This document shows positions 12,481 to 25,999 of a DNA stretch of 64,000 nucleotides, piece after piece (position 1 is the first letter of the stretch; the number at the start of each line of letters is the position of its first letter). Below the pieces are notes generated by a model. The model did no database searches. It was given only the letters and a program-made list of their open reading frames with translations, and was not told the origin of the DNA. Both the position numbers and the translations under genes were made by a program. The DNA lies in NCBI RefSeq assembly GCF_022458985.1, contig NC_061773.1, positions 20,928,001 through 20,992,000 on the forward strand. Reading direction: 5' to 3'. The DNA is from Mugil cephalus. Lineage: Eukaryota; Chordata; Actinopteri; Mugiliformes; Mugilidae.

Positions 12481-15400
12481 AGTGTATTGAATACTTGTTT
12501 TATCACAGATGAATACATTTAATTCTAATGATGCATTCCTGTTAGTAGTGGTAATGGCTCTGTTAACGAGTTAACTGGATAATTAAACTGTAATTAAATA
12601 AGTATTTTAAATTAAATTGGTGGATATATATAAATATATATATGAGTGGGAAAACTGCAATTACTGCTATATGAGAAATATGCAAAAATGCCACAAATTA
12701 TTAACCCAACTTTGCTAATGAATTTCAAAACAACAAACACTGGTGCTGCAAATGTTTACCGCGTACAGTATGCCACTTTATTAGCATTCGGACTTAATAC
12801 GGCCTACACTTCAAACTATTACACGGCAATAAGGTGAGAACAGCGGGCTTTCCAGCAGCTCCTCCTGCGGTGCGTGCATCCCCTACCAGGCGAGCACATC
12901 AAAAGCCTTCGCATTCATTATGTAAAATGGCGCAGCTGAAGGGAATTGATCTACAAGTAAATACAATGGCGTTAATATGTGAGAGAATGGTATTTGATTT
13001 TAATTGGCTGCTGCAAAGCAACCACTGGCTGTAATCAAGGAAGCAGTGGGGGATCCACAACACAACAGTCTGCACCCTCGGTATTAGGCTCGGCTCACTG
13101 GTAAACAGAGGCTTGTGTATTGGTGTATGGGACAATTAAAAAAAAACTATAGCTATGATTTAGGTTTTTAATAGTTTTGTTTTTTTGTTTTTTTTAATTG
13201 AAAATGCCTATTTGGACACGTTTCTACTTGTGATGAGCTTTAGCTGTGACACTAGCACTGCTCCGCCACCAGAGAGAGCCCTGTCCTTTGCTAAAAAATC
13301 CCCCTCACTGGTTCATTGTCCTGCTTCAGTCCTCTTACACAGAATGCTGGCTCTTCAGAAAACACCAAAGGTTTATTTCATACAATACAAACAGAACACA
13401 GTCTCTCTTATCAAAAAGACAAAGTGTCGCGGTTGGACTCGAGGCGTGCTCGCCTGTCCTTCATCGCAGTATTTTGTGGGCTGCCTCGTACTGTGACTGA
13501 AAATGTCCAAATGAACGTGGACGTCGCATAAACAGACACAGAGCGGCACCGTCTGATGTCCTCTTCAGGTCACTTATGATCCCTGGAGAACTGTAGTGGC
13601 AGAACCTCTCCTGCTGCATGCTGGGTAAAATCCTTGTGGATGTCAGCATGTCTGACAGAAGGTGTAACATTATATCCTACCAAATATTGTGTTAAGCTCT
13701 AATCCAGTTAGTCAGCGCGTGCAAGCTACTGTGCGCCATCGCAAAACAACCTTTAAACCAATGGCGTTTGCAGCGTACGTGCTGAATGACTAAAGGAAGC
13801 AAATGTGTTTATTTCATTAAAAACTCCAGTGATGTGTGTGTATTAAAAAATGCAGATTTGAAGGCCAGTTGTTGTAGTGTGACAGCAGTTTTTTACATTA
13901 ACACCCCCCCCCACCCCCCTGTCCTCCTCTCACAGGGTCCCACAGGACAAAATAGATCAGGATGATGCAGACAGACAGCACTCCTCACACTATTGATTAT
14001 TGGATTTACTTTATATCCATCATCGTGTACATTCGCGTAGGTTCCCCTCTGCGCCTGACTGCGAATTCGCAGGCCGGACGTGTAACTCGCAGCTCGGCGC
14101 GTTTGCCGTTTTATTATGATCAACTAAATGAACAATTAGAACACTGGTTTTTGGTGTCAAAACATTTGGCTCAGGCGCACGTCGGATCTGGATTCCGACT
14201 GACGGAGTCAAACGGCTCTCCTGATGCTGGACATAAACCTTTTAATTACCGCAAACATGGTTGATGAGTTTGAAGCTTGATTACTTGGCCTTCATTAGTC
14301 AGATTGTGAGCTATAGTGACTCCCAGAGGCGCAATTTGGCATATCCAAACGCCAGCCAGCCTCGGCGTTAAGCAATTACACTGACCCTCCAGTACACCCA
14401 AACAGGTGTGCACCCACACACACACACTCACACACAAACAATGTCATGTCCGTGCACTCCTACTCATTATCAGCATGAACGGGCTGAATGCGGGAATTTC
14501 AGTCCGTTCTTTAATGTGGAGAACGAACCCGACTGAAAGAAAAACACTGATAAAATGTGCTTACTGCTCCGTTGAACTCCGCCTGTCGTAATGACTCGGT
14601 GTTTGCTGTGCCACCTTCGCTTTTGCTTTCCATCGGGGCGGCCGGTGGTTGTCACTACATCGAGGAGGGAGCGTCCTGCCTCGGGCCACGACGCGCTGAT
14701 AATGAATGTTCAGCTCACTGGAAAAATAAAGTGTGTCTGAACTATGTGGTCGGGATACGACCGTTGTTTGGGTGGGTGAGTCAGACGCAGTGACAACGGG
14801 TGGACGCTCAGTTTGCACAACGCTCACTGGTTTCCTGTGTTGTAATTGCTGATGCTAGTAGACCACACTCGAGATGATAGCGCAGGTGGCAGGTATTGTT
14901 GACGGGCACATTGTGCTAAAGTGCATCATGTTGTGCTTTAACACACTGTCCGGCAGTGGCCTTGCTGCTATTTTTAGACGTACAGCTGCTCCTTAGCACC
15001 CACCCTTAAACCAGCCAAGCACCAGAGATTTATGACACCAGCCCATGAGAAACAGCTGTAGTGTCTTACCAGCAGCAGAGGAGCAGAAGCTGAGGCCTCT
15101 CATCACGAATTCTACATTGTTTTTTTCTTTATTACTGTCATGCATTTTGGCGACGGCCGACGTCCGTGTTAAATGCACTTATCAGTTGAGTGCCTCATAC
15201 TCATGGACGTTTCAAACCACAAGTCTGGAGCGTCCGGTGCTGCAGCGATGAGTCAGAGCCTTGTCACAGCGCCACCTGAGTCCAACGCAAGTTCAACACT
15301 TGTGTTGAGCTGCTCCCCCACAGCACCATGTGTCCCGGGCCTGTTTGCTCAGCATACTGTCTTACATCTGAAAAAAAAAAAAATACTTCCTGTTCGTACT

Positions 15401-15528
15401 GAAGGCGGCCCGGGGGTTTGCCTGTGTGTCCTGTGTCGGAATGGAGGATAAAAGATTCCTTGGACTTTGTGTTTTGTACAAAAAAAACCTTCACACCGTG
15501 TCACACGTTTAGTCATGTAAACTTATAT

Positions 15529-15530
<2 letters not shown>

Positions 15531-15561
<31 letters not shown>
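15531..15561. repeat. (TG)n microsatellite
   Basis: Pure TG dinucleotide tract of about 30 bases. Confidence 0.95.
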
Positions 15562-15562
<1 letters not shown>

Positions 15563-16499
15563 CGGAGGGGGGTGGGCACTAAACGCACAGCCGTGTGAGC
15601 CACGGCGTAGCAGCTAAGCTTAAGTTTAGCTTATCACTGTCAGTTTGTTGTCTGCATTATTCAAAAGGACACCTTATCAGCCGGGGGCGACTCATATTAG
15701 CCTTCTCTCCACTGTGTGCTCAACACAATAATGTCCTGCGCTGCTCCACATTGACGGCGGTGTCTATTTCAGCAGCTCCCTATCCATTTATTGACGCATG
15801 TCCTCCATTGATTCGAGAATTGATTCGCCATGCAATCCATTATCCATCTGTCTGTTTCAGCGGGCTTTTAAATGATCCATCAGATTGAGCTATTAAGAGG
15901 AGTAGTGGTGAAGTCCAAAGGTTGGTGATATATTTAGGCAGGGAGGGGTGCACTTTCTCTCTCTGAGTGTTTGTGTGTATGTGTGTGAGAGGTTCGGGTC
16001 CAGGTGTTGTAAGACATCTGGAGGTACGATACACAGTGGTACGAAACAAAGCACTGAACAAAAACATCAGAAACCATTAGAACCAGATTCAAGCCTTATC
16101 CACCATTAATCAGATTAATTCAGATGAAATGTTGTGGTGTTTTCCCACGTTGTATTTATGACCTTGTAAGTGAAGATTTTTATCAGGGTCAGAGTTCATG
16201 AGCTGCTGAGACGCTCCCAGGAGTGGTGGAGGTGGGTGTTGTGTTGAATTACTGTAATGTAGTAATATAGAGTTATCTTCATAATTTTATAATGTGTCTG
16301 AGGAAAACGATATTTACAGTGACCTTGTCCCTTTGCTTTTCCTCAATTAAATGACTCGTTTTGTTGCATGCTGAACTCAGGGTGATGTTAGCGTTTGAAC
16401 CCCTAGCCTTTTCTGTACATCTCACTCGTTATCCATTATCCATTAACCATTTGAAGGCAACACACATGCAAAAAAAAAACAAAAACAGATACTTGCTCA

Positions 16500-16690
16500 G
16501 ATTTGTCTAGTGGTAAGGATTCACTGCATGGCTCCGGTTTGATTCCTGATCAGGGAACAGAGATTTACACAGAAGCTGTGAATGGACGTTAGAGAAGTGG
16601 ACTTGGGACTGTAGGGTCACTGGTTCAAATCCCCTCTACACCAATGGCTGAAGTGCCCCTGAGAAACTGTGCGCAAATGTAACATTTGAA
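16500..16690 (+). repeat. tRNA-derived SINE-like fragment
   Basis: A GTCTAGTGGTAAGGATTC block resembles a tRNA D-arm/A box, and TTTGATTCC and GGTTCAAATCCC resemble B boxes. They are followed by a TGCCCCTGAGAA segment seen in fish SINEs. There are two B-box-like blocks, so this may be two SINE pieces joined. No functional tRNA cloverleaf is evident. Confidence 0.5.
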
Positions 16691-17199
16691 ACTTATGCTA
16701 AATGATTTTAACGGTTTTAACTGCGATTTCACACTGTTTTGGTTTTACCAGGCTATTGTTTTTAGCCGTTGTTAGCGCGACATGGGCTTGTAATTCCCAA
16801 ATAACACAGGAAAAATGTAAACTACACTATAGCAGCATTTCAACATATGTATGTCGAAAAATACTGTCTGTACGACCGATTTAATGCAACAAAAAATAAT
16901 GAGAAGTGCTAATAAATGGAACATTGCAGGAGCTTCAAACTACTGTTTACACATGGGGCGGCCATCTTGGAAACTCATCTCGGAGACTACGACTTCCTGG
17001 GTAGAACAAATGGAAAGCGCCAACACTCAGATGATATCTAGCTGGGCAAACTTATTGTGCCAGGTGTGTCAGGTGATGTTTAACCAAATTCAAATAAAGG
17101 AGTGTGGATATTTAAAAAATATTATTTCGTATGCAGGTTAACACAGGGTGTAAGAGTGCAATGAAACGTTGTGGACCAGAGAACAAAAAGTAAGAGCGC

Positions 17200-17860
17200 A
17201 TTAGTATACAGGATTACTTAAACATACAGCATGAACATTAGAAAATGAAGAGCACATTAACATTTCAGTGCAGCACTGAAATCTGCCTGTCAGCCATCAA
17301 GCTTTAGATAGGAGGTATTTAACTGAACTTTAGGTAAATCCAGCTCTGACACCTCACTAATGAACATGTTATACATATTTGTTTCACCTTTGTGCGATGG
17401 AATTCAAAGACGTGGAAAATCATTTAAAATGGTGAAACGTTATCACTCTATTGCATCCCCTCTTCTTAAAAAAAATAAAAACCTTCTCAAGTCTCTTCTG
17501 GATGTGAGGAGATAACTTGAGCAATGTTAGGATCGGCCACGGTATTTCCGCTGCTCAACATTAACTTTGTAGTATTTTTAGTTTCTTAATGCACCAAATG
17601 TTTTCAGTGGGTGACAGGTCTGGACTGCAGGTAGCCCAGTTTAGCACAAGTGCACCTGCAGAGCATCACGGATGCTGGTTTTTGAACTGAGCGCTGAAAA
17701 CAAAGTGGATGCTCCCTCTCGGCTTCCAGTCCAGAAGAGAGGTCGTCTGTGATTTCTAAAAGAATTTAACATTTGTGGATGAACTGTGTTCTCTGACGAT
17801 GTTTTTCGGAATATGTTACAACAGAAACACGTGTGTTTTCATAGCAGTGCTACACAGAGA
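17200..17860 (-). mobile_element. Degenerate DNA transposon remnant
   Basis: The segment around 17590-17800 (CAGTGGGTGACAGGTCTGGA, GGTTTTTGAACTGAGCGCTG, and the TTCTAAAAGAATTTAAC block) matches a widespread fish repeat that I remember as part of a DNA transposon. No frame is open for more than a short distance, so it is old and inactive. Superfamily uncertain; boundaries approximate. Confidence 0.45.
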
Positions 17861-19490
17861 TTTTCATGACATGACTTTTCCGGTGTTTTGTTTTTTCTTT
17901 TGCCAATTTTCAAAATGATAAAAAAGATTGATGTATTATATTTGATTACATACTGTACATATAATTTAAATGGCATTATAGATAGAATATTTAATATTTA
18001 AATACTGCCCCAATTGTTGTATATATCATTTCATTATATAATTGCTTTTTTATTGAGGTTAAAACCCCAAATGTGTGTCTGTGGTATGTTGTGATAAACG
18101 TCCTCACATTATCAGTTAATTACTATTAATATACAACCGGCCCATTCAGTGTGAAAGGTCTAATTATAGCATGATTAGATAAATAAATAAATAAAGATTA
18201 AAAGAAAAAATATTAAAAAGTAAAGTCAAGTAAATTAAAATTGCCTGGTCATCAAGCTGAACCGATGGGACATTTAGGAGGTTTTTTACCTGACAACAGC
18301 ATTATTTAAAGAAATAACAACAACAAATCCTTCACGCAGCATAGCTTTAAATATGTGGAAAGGTATTTTTATACCAAGGGAAGTGTGCTGAGATTCCTGA
18401 TGTTTCATGCTTTCTTGAATTACGGTCCAGGTTTCTTTTTTTTTTTTTTTTTATTTCTGGGTAACACTTTAATCTTCCTGCGAGAACCCACTTTGAAGAA
18501 ACAAAGAAAATGCCACCAGACAAACATAGGTGTGGGGGCGCTAAAGCGGGAAGAAGGGGATTCAGATTGAGACGCAAGATGGATTCATATATATTCATGA
18601 ATTCAGTCAGAAAAGTCAAACGGAAGCAGTATGATAATCTTGCAGTAATTGCATTTTTTCCCTCCAACTGTTTTTGGCAGAGCTGAGAGAAACCTCCCTG
18701 AGACGGGGGAATGCTGCGACGAGGAGTGTCACAGCAGTGAACAGTGGATACTCTGTGACCCTGTACCAAAGGCCAGTCAATCCACACCGGGGTCAAGTGG
18801 TGGTTATGCCAAATCCATCGGATTCATGGGTAATGGGATGGCTATCATTAGTCCTCGGATGGTCAATTATATGTTTAATTAAGCGAGACAGACAGCAGAT
18901 AATTGAAGTATTGACTGTCACGTTTGTCTTGTGATCTGGCGAGCACGCACAGGAAGTAATATCAGATTTATTTAGACATCCCGATGGAATATAATAATCT
19001 CTTTTCATTTACTTGACAGCTTCATTTGATGTTCTGACCTCTGACTAATGTGAACTTCTTCTTTTTTTTTTTTAATCTAATTTTCTGACGGTGCACTCTT
19101 TCTTTCCCTCCCTTTTGGGGCCTCAGGAAACACCAGCTTCAAAAAAAAAAAAAAGAAAAGAAAAAAGACACCACATTTCAAAATATCAAGCGCTTTTTGT
19201 TTTTTTGTTGTTTTTTTTTTCCTTTTCCCTCCCCATACATGTCAGTCTAGTGGATACATGTCAGCAGCCGTCTGAAAAGCGCTGACATCGCTGCCCTCCT
19301 GTCCGGCAGCCCCGCTCCCTCTGTGTGAACTTGGATTTAGCTCAAGGGTATAGCCACCCTGCTAATGTGATGTAGCTCCGAGAAGGAAACAAATTGGCCT
19401 GACGTCTCATACACTGCCTTGTCTTGATTGTGTGATGGCTTCTGCTGCTAATGTGTTACGATGGGTAGACCTGAATGGGGAGGGAGACAG

Positions 19491-19571
<81 letters not shown>

Positions 19572-22500
19572 GGAGGAAGAGAGGGGGGTGGAGGGGGGTA
19601 AGATGGGGGAAGGGCCTCAGTCTGCAAGATCAGCACAAGTGGAATTGCATTGATTCAGTTAACTGCAGAGTTGGAGCGTGATGTGGAATTCTGTTTATCA
19701 AGGGTGGAGTTTACACGATAGGCTCCATTTTGATCTTATTTTCTACACTGTATTCATAATCAGCCGCTGCTCTCTTATTCTCAGCAATAAAATCTTATAT
19801 CGGCCGCGCGCACGTAGCTTAGCTCCACCTGGAGCATTATTTTCAATAAAATGAGCCGGTACGCGCCTCTTTACTGATGTAGCGACCTGAATTAAACGGC
19901 CATGTAACGTGAAGTACCTTGCCACGGCCTTTATGCAAACCCTCCCCCCTCCACCCCCCCTCCACCCCCCCAACAGGGAAATGCACACGCTGCTCAGCCG
20001 TGATGATGCTGGCAGATACACACTGTAAACATCATCATGATCTGTATTAATCTACAAGATCAGATGCAAACAACTGACATTGTGTTCTGTAAATCACCAG
20101 GAAAATGCGCAGCTCATTCCAAGCAAACACCGCCTCGTGTTTTATATTCAAACCGAAAGCTGCTGGCCCAGAAACGACATCTGCTGAATCTTAACAAACT
20201 GCGGAGTAAATCTCAAACATTGTATTAATTAAAGGGAACAAAGCTTGCTAGCTTCGCGATATGTTTTCTGTAAATGTGGGACGATTTTATGGTCGGATAT
20301 GTGCAGGAAAATCAGGTACATTTGTGTACAGAAACGGAGAGATGCTGCCCTATAATAAATGCACTTCAGGTCAGATAATAGTGGACTTTTTTTTAAAAAA
20401 AAAAAAAGAAAGAAAGAAAAGAAAAATTCTACTGCCGGTGTTTTATGTGCAGTCTGTTCATGTTTTTGGCACCGAGAGGATACATGCATTTTAAATTAAT
20501 GAGGCTCTCTTTTAAACATCCATTTAGAATGGGCACGACGGAGATGTATATTTTCTTTTCTCCTTTCCCTCTCTGCCCCACTCTTTCCTCCCCTCATTTC
20601 TCCATCTAGCTGTAGGGAATTTGTCTCTGAGGGTTTATCATGACTGCCTCATATTCCGCCCCCCCTCCCCACCTCCTCCTCTGGTTTGTCATTTTGCTGA
20701 TCCAGACGCTTTTTCATATTTCAGTATTCTTATCATCCACTGGCAGTAAGATGATCCATTTCACTTACTTCTTAGAAGTGTGACTGTAGCCTAAGTCAAT
20801 ATCTGCAGAATGAATTCGGAGAAAGGAGGACTAGCTGAGGAGGGGCAGCTAGTTAGCGGCTGTGGTGGTGGTGGTGGTGGTGGTGTTACTGGTGGCGCAG
20901 GACACTTTTTTATCCAGAGTCAGCAAGGGTAAAATGTCAGGCGTTTCTTAGGGAAGCGACTCCATAGGATTCCATTCAAAGCTTTAATCTTAATTGAGAG
21001 CATCGCACATTGATATTCCATAGGCCTCTTTGCCCTTCGCCTCTCAGCTACTTTCATTTAGAGGACAGCCGTACTGCACTACAGCATGGGGATTGCTTTG
21101 TCAGACAGCCAAGAGGCCAAAGGCAAGGTCAACCTCTCTTTGTAATAGTGGCTCGCTATGGAGTGAAGGCGTCACCTCTCTGATGCTGTCATTGCTTTTG
21201 TGAAACATTTCTGAGTCTTCCCAAAGTAAAACTGAATAAAAATACGCCCAGGCTTCACGTTGGCACGCCTCTCTGATTTATTCTACCGCAAAAGAAAAGT
21301 TAGATGTTTCGGCTCGCAAGTCTTTCTGACTATCTATCTAACAAGATGCCGCTTTCCCCCCGAAGCTGGGGGCCAAACAGACAGATGATTTAATGCAGCG
21401 AGGAGTAAAAGAAGATATTTGCATATTTAGCAGTCAGAGAGAGTTCATCGTAGCACTCAAAGAGTTGATTCAATTAAGAGAGCGCCGCTTTATATTCCTG
21501 CCGTCTCCCGCACACGCTCCAGAAGAGGTTCAATAATTTCCCTCTAAATACAGGAGATCTGTGACACGTCTGTGTCAGGAGGAAACAGCCACAATGGGAG
21601 AAGTCCTTTAATCCCGAAACAAAGGTGAAGGACTAACTGGCCCAAGCAGATGCAGCGATAAGGCCCACGTCGTCGGGCAGGGAGGTGCGGGAGGGCAACG
21701 CTTTCACCCTCGCCACTCCTGTGGGAAGACTCGTCATGCCACCTTTCCAGGGGTGATGAAAACAGATGGAAATAAAGACTAACCGCACACACACACGCGA
21801 AAACACGCAGAGACACTGTTTACAGCTGAGTGCACAGCCCCTATCTGTGGGACTGAGGACCGAGCTCGCCTCCATTTCTCATGCTCCTGCCTCAGCCCAG
21901 TGCTGACACAGATATACAGAGGAGAGATAGAAACACAGATAGGTATGCATGTGCATGTTAGAGTAGCCTGGGGGGGGTTGCAGGTTTAAAAACACAAAGA
22001 GTGAAAAGCTAACATACGATCTCTCTGCCACACTTTCCTCATCAGTCCCAAACAGTTACAGTATATGGCCTTTTAAACGGATCTGTAAAGCAAACCTTGA
22101 GATAAACACCTTGAGATCTCTGCAGCAAACACAAGTGTTTCTTCTCCTGCTGATGAAACACTGCATCAGGATTAAAGGATTAGCCCCTTTCGAAGATTTG
22201 CTTTACTAACACATAGTATGAATAACAGGCTTCCAAAGAAAGACCGCAGCCTCTGACAGATTTATCAGGTAATCAGGGTTTGACAAAGCTTCACAGGAGC
22301 AACTCCTATTTCAAAGTCTTCTCGCCTGGCTGTGTGGGAAAGACCGCTGCTCGCGCTTTCCACTCCTTCTCCCAATCAACCGCCTCAGCCGCCGCTTACA
22401 AATCAACGTGGTTGATCCTCCAGATCCGTCGAGGCAACGCAGCTCCCGAGCCACTCGGCAGAACGTCACCGAAGAATCTGTAAAGAGAGGCTTCCCTTTA

Positions 22501-24420
22501 TCACGTCTTGATCAATAAAATCCATGCTCAGCACGCAGTGATACTTTACTCCTTCCAATAAAATGTAACCTACTTTGTGACTTATCAGCTGACACGGGAA
22601 CATGAGCCAAAATACGATCTTGCTTTCCATTTCCTTTATTTTTTCACATTTAGTTTCCCCCTTGGGAGGTGCCTTTTATTTCAAAGGTAACAGTTAGCTA
22701 ATTCAGCACACGATTTCACAACCAGCGCCTTAAAATAATTATTGTCCTAAAGTCAAATGAAAGCTGGCACATTTATTTAGGGTAATTTAACAGGAAAAAA
22801 AAAAGAAAAAAAAGAGAGTAGTTTCAACTTTTTGGGCGGAAAAAGGATGCGTAGGGTCCACATGAGTCAAGGCTGTTCCTCTCCTTTCCATTTAAATATA
22901 GCCTCGCTTACCATTACTGCTGTCACTCACAGACTTATGGCGACCTTCTGACCTCACCCGTACAAAAGAGACTTGAAGATGACACACTCATTTCCAAAGC
23001 TGCGCGCCAGCGAAGAAAACAGACATAGAGACTCCTCTTAAGATATTTTCCTGCGCTGTGATCTTATCAGTCTGAACTATTTTGTCATGGTATCATTTTC
23101 AGTCATTTGGCTGAGGTTTCATCTGAGCCCCATAAGACAGTGTGTCTGCAGCAGAGGAAGGCACACGGGGGGGTAGGTGGGGGGGGCAGGCCTCCCACAA
23201 TAATCAGACAGTTGAGCGTTTTTCAACACCTGACGCGCAAGTTTGTTGGGTTACGAGTCAGAGGTCACCGGCTCCTGTTGTTATACGGCTTGGACGTGCG
23301 AGTGCTGCAGGATACCGCTCAGCCACGTGTGGGCGGTGTCTTCCTTTACACAATTCACTTTCTGTTCGCTGTCAGAGCTTTTAGTTCTTTAAAAACCATT
23401 AGCAGTTCTCTTCAGTGCGTCTATACCAATTACCTATGGGCTTGTAAAGTGAGGTAACTGTCAGCCGTTAAACACTACACACTCACAAAAAAAAACTCAC
23501 TGAGAAACAGTATTTTCAGCCATACCCGCGGCATGGCTTAAGAGACGGCAAAGTTGGTCGTATTCAGCTGTATCAGAGTTTGGAAAATCCACAGCTTCTC
23601 CCCTAATGCCACCGCGAGGATTTACATTCGTTGCTTTAAGTTAAATGGAAAAGCTGCAGTTCTTCAAACGGCCACTTGGGGGTGACTCCAAAACGGTGTT
23701 CATGTTATTTATTAGCAAAGACGAAAAACATTCATCAAAGACCACTTTTTTTTTCCTGTGACTAAACTAAACCTAATATCCGCTGATGAAAAAGTGTGAC
23801 GGACTTTTTGGACTTGTTTTGCCGAGACAACACGGGGCTGAAACGTATTTCAATAACTGACAATCAAGATTCGTGATATCTTCATGCGGGCCGTCTGTCA
23901 AAACGAGTGTCTCATCTTCAGACTGAATAAGTGATGTTTTCTTATCTGATCTCAGGCGGTTAATGTCAATCGACCGAAACTAGCAAGCTGCCACAAGCCC
24001 CGTGGCTACAAATTAGCTGGCAACATCTAAAGCTGCACCACCCCAATATTTATTCAGCCTCTATCATCGCAAGTAAGCCAACTATGAAGTGAAATAACTC
24101 TACCCTTCAAGTTGCTGTTTTTGCACTACGTGAAGTTATTGCCTTTTAATTTCTTACTCACACATATTTAAACAGTGGAGTAAATAATAGATTAGCATTT
24201 AGCAAAGTGATATTATCTATAAATGCCAGGTCCTGGAATGAATCCTTCTCGCATATAAGTGAAAATACAAACAGTATAATAGCCGAGCCTGCAAGTTTTC
24301 ATTAAGTTTAAGATTTGAAATGTTATTTAGCTTCAAAATGTGTGCAACGTTGATGGTCTTACCTCGCTTTGTTTGTACTGAACTGTCATACCAGTAGTTT
24401 CTGAGTACTGTCCTCTCAGG
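17860..24420. other. Gene-poor region, part 2 (fam83d-mafb interval)
   Basis: No coding exon is supported. Contents are TG/GA repeats near 19490-19590, a GGT-triplet run near 20865-20885, A and T homopolymers, and long low-repeat stretches, particularly about 20500-23100. These are the best places here to look for conserved non-coding elements acting on mafb. Confidence 0.45.
19492..19575. repeat. Compound (TG)n(GA)n microsatellite
   Basis: A TG tract of about 45 bases runs directly into a GA tract of about 35 bases. Predicted Cys-Val/Arg-Glu frames are artefacts. Confidence 0.95.
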
Positions 24421-24422
24421 GA

Positions 24423-24502
24423 TACACTACCAGTCAAAAGTTTGGACAACTTCTTATTCACTTCAATGAGAAAATGTGTCCAAACTTTTGACTGCTGGTG
24501 TA
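24423..24502. repeat. Palindromic Tc1-type terminal repeat pair (MITE-like)
   Basis: An 80-base palindrome whose arms start TACACTACCAGTCAAAAG and GGTGTA in reverse, with a short centre. Same family as the palindrome at 11558-11638; a few mismatches between arms indicate ageing. Confidence 0.85.
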
Positions 24503-24909
24503 TGCGTTTGTCTATTGTACTGCTTTTGAATATATGTGTTTTTTGCACTTAGTAATTTCAGAAAATAAATACTGTTTTTCCGACACAACCACAAAAAAAG
24601 GGCGTGTTACCTCTTTTATCGCTCTGAATGATCAAGGGCAGCGCAGCAGGCTGAGAACACAGAGAGTCCCGTAAACAGGATTCAAATTTCTGTCACACAT
24701 ACAGTATAGGCTTAATTAAAAGGGTTTAAAGTGAGAAAAATTCAGATCACTATTATGTTTAAAGAGGACGTATAAAGTAGTTGATATTAATAATGTTGTT
24801 AGCTGCAGTTCGACTAAAGGTAAAAATTGAAAGCAAAAGCAAATGCAATGGCTTTTCTTCTAAAACTATGAAAGATAAAAATGACCAAAATCTAACCAAG
24901 ATGAATCAT

Positions 24910-24960
24910 ACATGGCTGGGTGGTCATAATGTTGCCAAATGCCTGATCAGTGTAGACCTC
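24910..24960. repeat. Tc1-like terminal-repeat fragment
   Basis: The GGTGGTCATAATGTTG and CCTGATCAGTGTA blocks match the terminal sequence type seen at 46388. It lies about 360 bases before the Tc1 transposase remnant, so it may be the end of another copy. Confidence 0.4.
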
Positions 24961-25319
24961 GACATGTTAAAATACCCAGTGTTACCCAAAACAAAAAACG
25001 GTTTTGGTCTCTATATCTAAATTTTCCACCCACGATGACTGTATGTGGGTGAGCTCACACATTTAAGCATGACAAGAATATACGTTCTTGAATTAGACGG
25101 TTAGGAGGAGACAGACACGACCTCAGCCTTCCTGGTTGTATGCGCTGCCTGGCCAAACAAACAAAACAAAAGTCGCAACACAAATTTAACTAAGCAAATA
25201 GGTACGAGCCTCCTATTGGTTAATTACTGCATGGGTGATTATTTTTCAGCTGGAAAACAAGTTATTTAACCCCAAATGATGCAATAAGTAGCTTCTCACT
25301 TTTTAAAGTAATTTCTCCA

Positions 25320-25990
25320 GTGGTTGTGGAAAAATTGTCAAATCATTGGCATGCATCAAGCAGAGATAACATCTGAGGAGACTGAAGCAGGAACTACTAA
25401 AACTGGGTTAAGAACTGTCCAACGCATTATTAAAAACTGGAAGGATAGTGTGGAATCAAGTGAGGCAGATGAAGCACCTATCATGCCTAGTTTCTACTGT
25501 ACCAGCCTGTGGGGGCAGCGCTATGATCTGGTGTTGCTGCAGTTGCTCAGGTCTAGGTTCAGCGACATTATGCCCAAAGAATGAATGAAGAATTAGCCGA
25601 ATATACTGAATGACCACGTTATTACATCAACAGATTTTTTCTTCCCCGATATCACGGGCAAATTCCAAGATGACAATGCCAGAGTAAATCAGACTCTAAC
25701 TGTGAAAGAGTGGTTCAGGGGACCATGAGACAACATTTTCACACATGGATTGGCCACCACAGAGTCCAGACCTCGACCCCATTGAGAATCTTTGGGATGT
25801 GCTGGAGGAGGATTTGCACAGCATTCAGACTCCCCCATCATCAATACAAGACGACTACAGAAGCTTATCAAAACAACGTGTGCCGCAATCAAAGCTTAAG
25901 GTGGTCCCAGCAGCGCACGCCGACAGTCGTGCCCCGCTCAGGATGATTTCTCATCTGGCACCCTCACGGCGCAGACACTGTAATGTGACT
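25320..25990 (+). mobile_element. Degenerate Tc1-like transposon (transposase remnant)
   Basis: Pieces of a Tc1/mariner DD34E transposase are readable in three shifting frames. An N-terminal helix-turn-helix-like piece contains RTVQRIIKNWKDS (about 25410-25450). A central [18 protein letters not shown] piece, with the second catalytic aspartate, lies at about 25660-25715. A C-terminal piece, [20 protein letters not shown], with the third acidic residue near its end, lies at 25745-25810. Frame changes, stops and an apparent loss of the first catalytic region make it inactive. This is a plain DNA transposon fossil on the plus strand; terminal repeats were not firmly located. Confidence 0.85.
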
Positions 25991-25999
25991 CTACTCTAA

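Larger units (their letters stand above)
10650..17150. other. Gene-poor region, part 1 (fam83d-mafb interval)
   Basis: No exon I can support. Contents are a Tc1-type mini-palindrome, a LINE/SINE-tail-like segment, a TG repeat, a tRNA-like SINE fragment and otherwise unique AT-rich sequence. The interval continues to mafb and may contain enhancers, but no motif alone proves one. Confidence 0.5.

Noticed and set aside
16500-16690. Possible tRNA gene
   Set aside because: A and B boxes are recognisable but no cloverleaf with proper acceptor and anticodon stems forms; fits a SINE fragment.
23107-23457. Open frames in a G-rich stretch
   Set aside because: Low-complexity Gly/Arg reading with no family resemblance and no convincing splice context.
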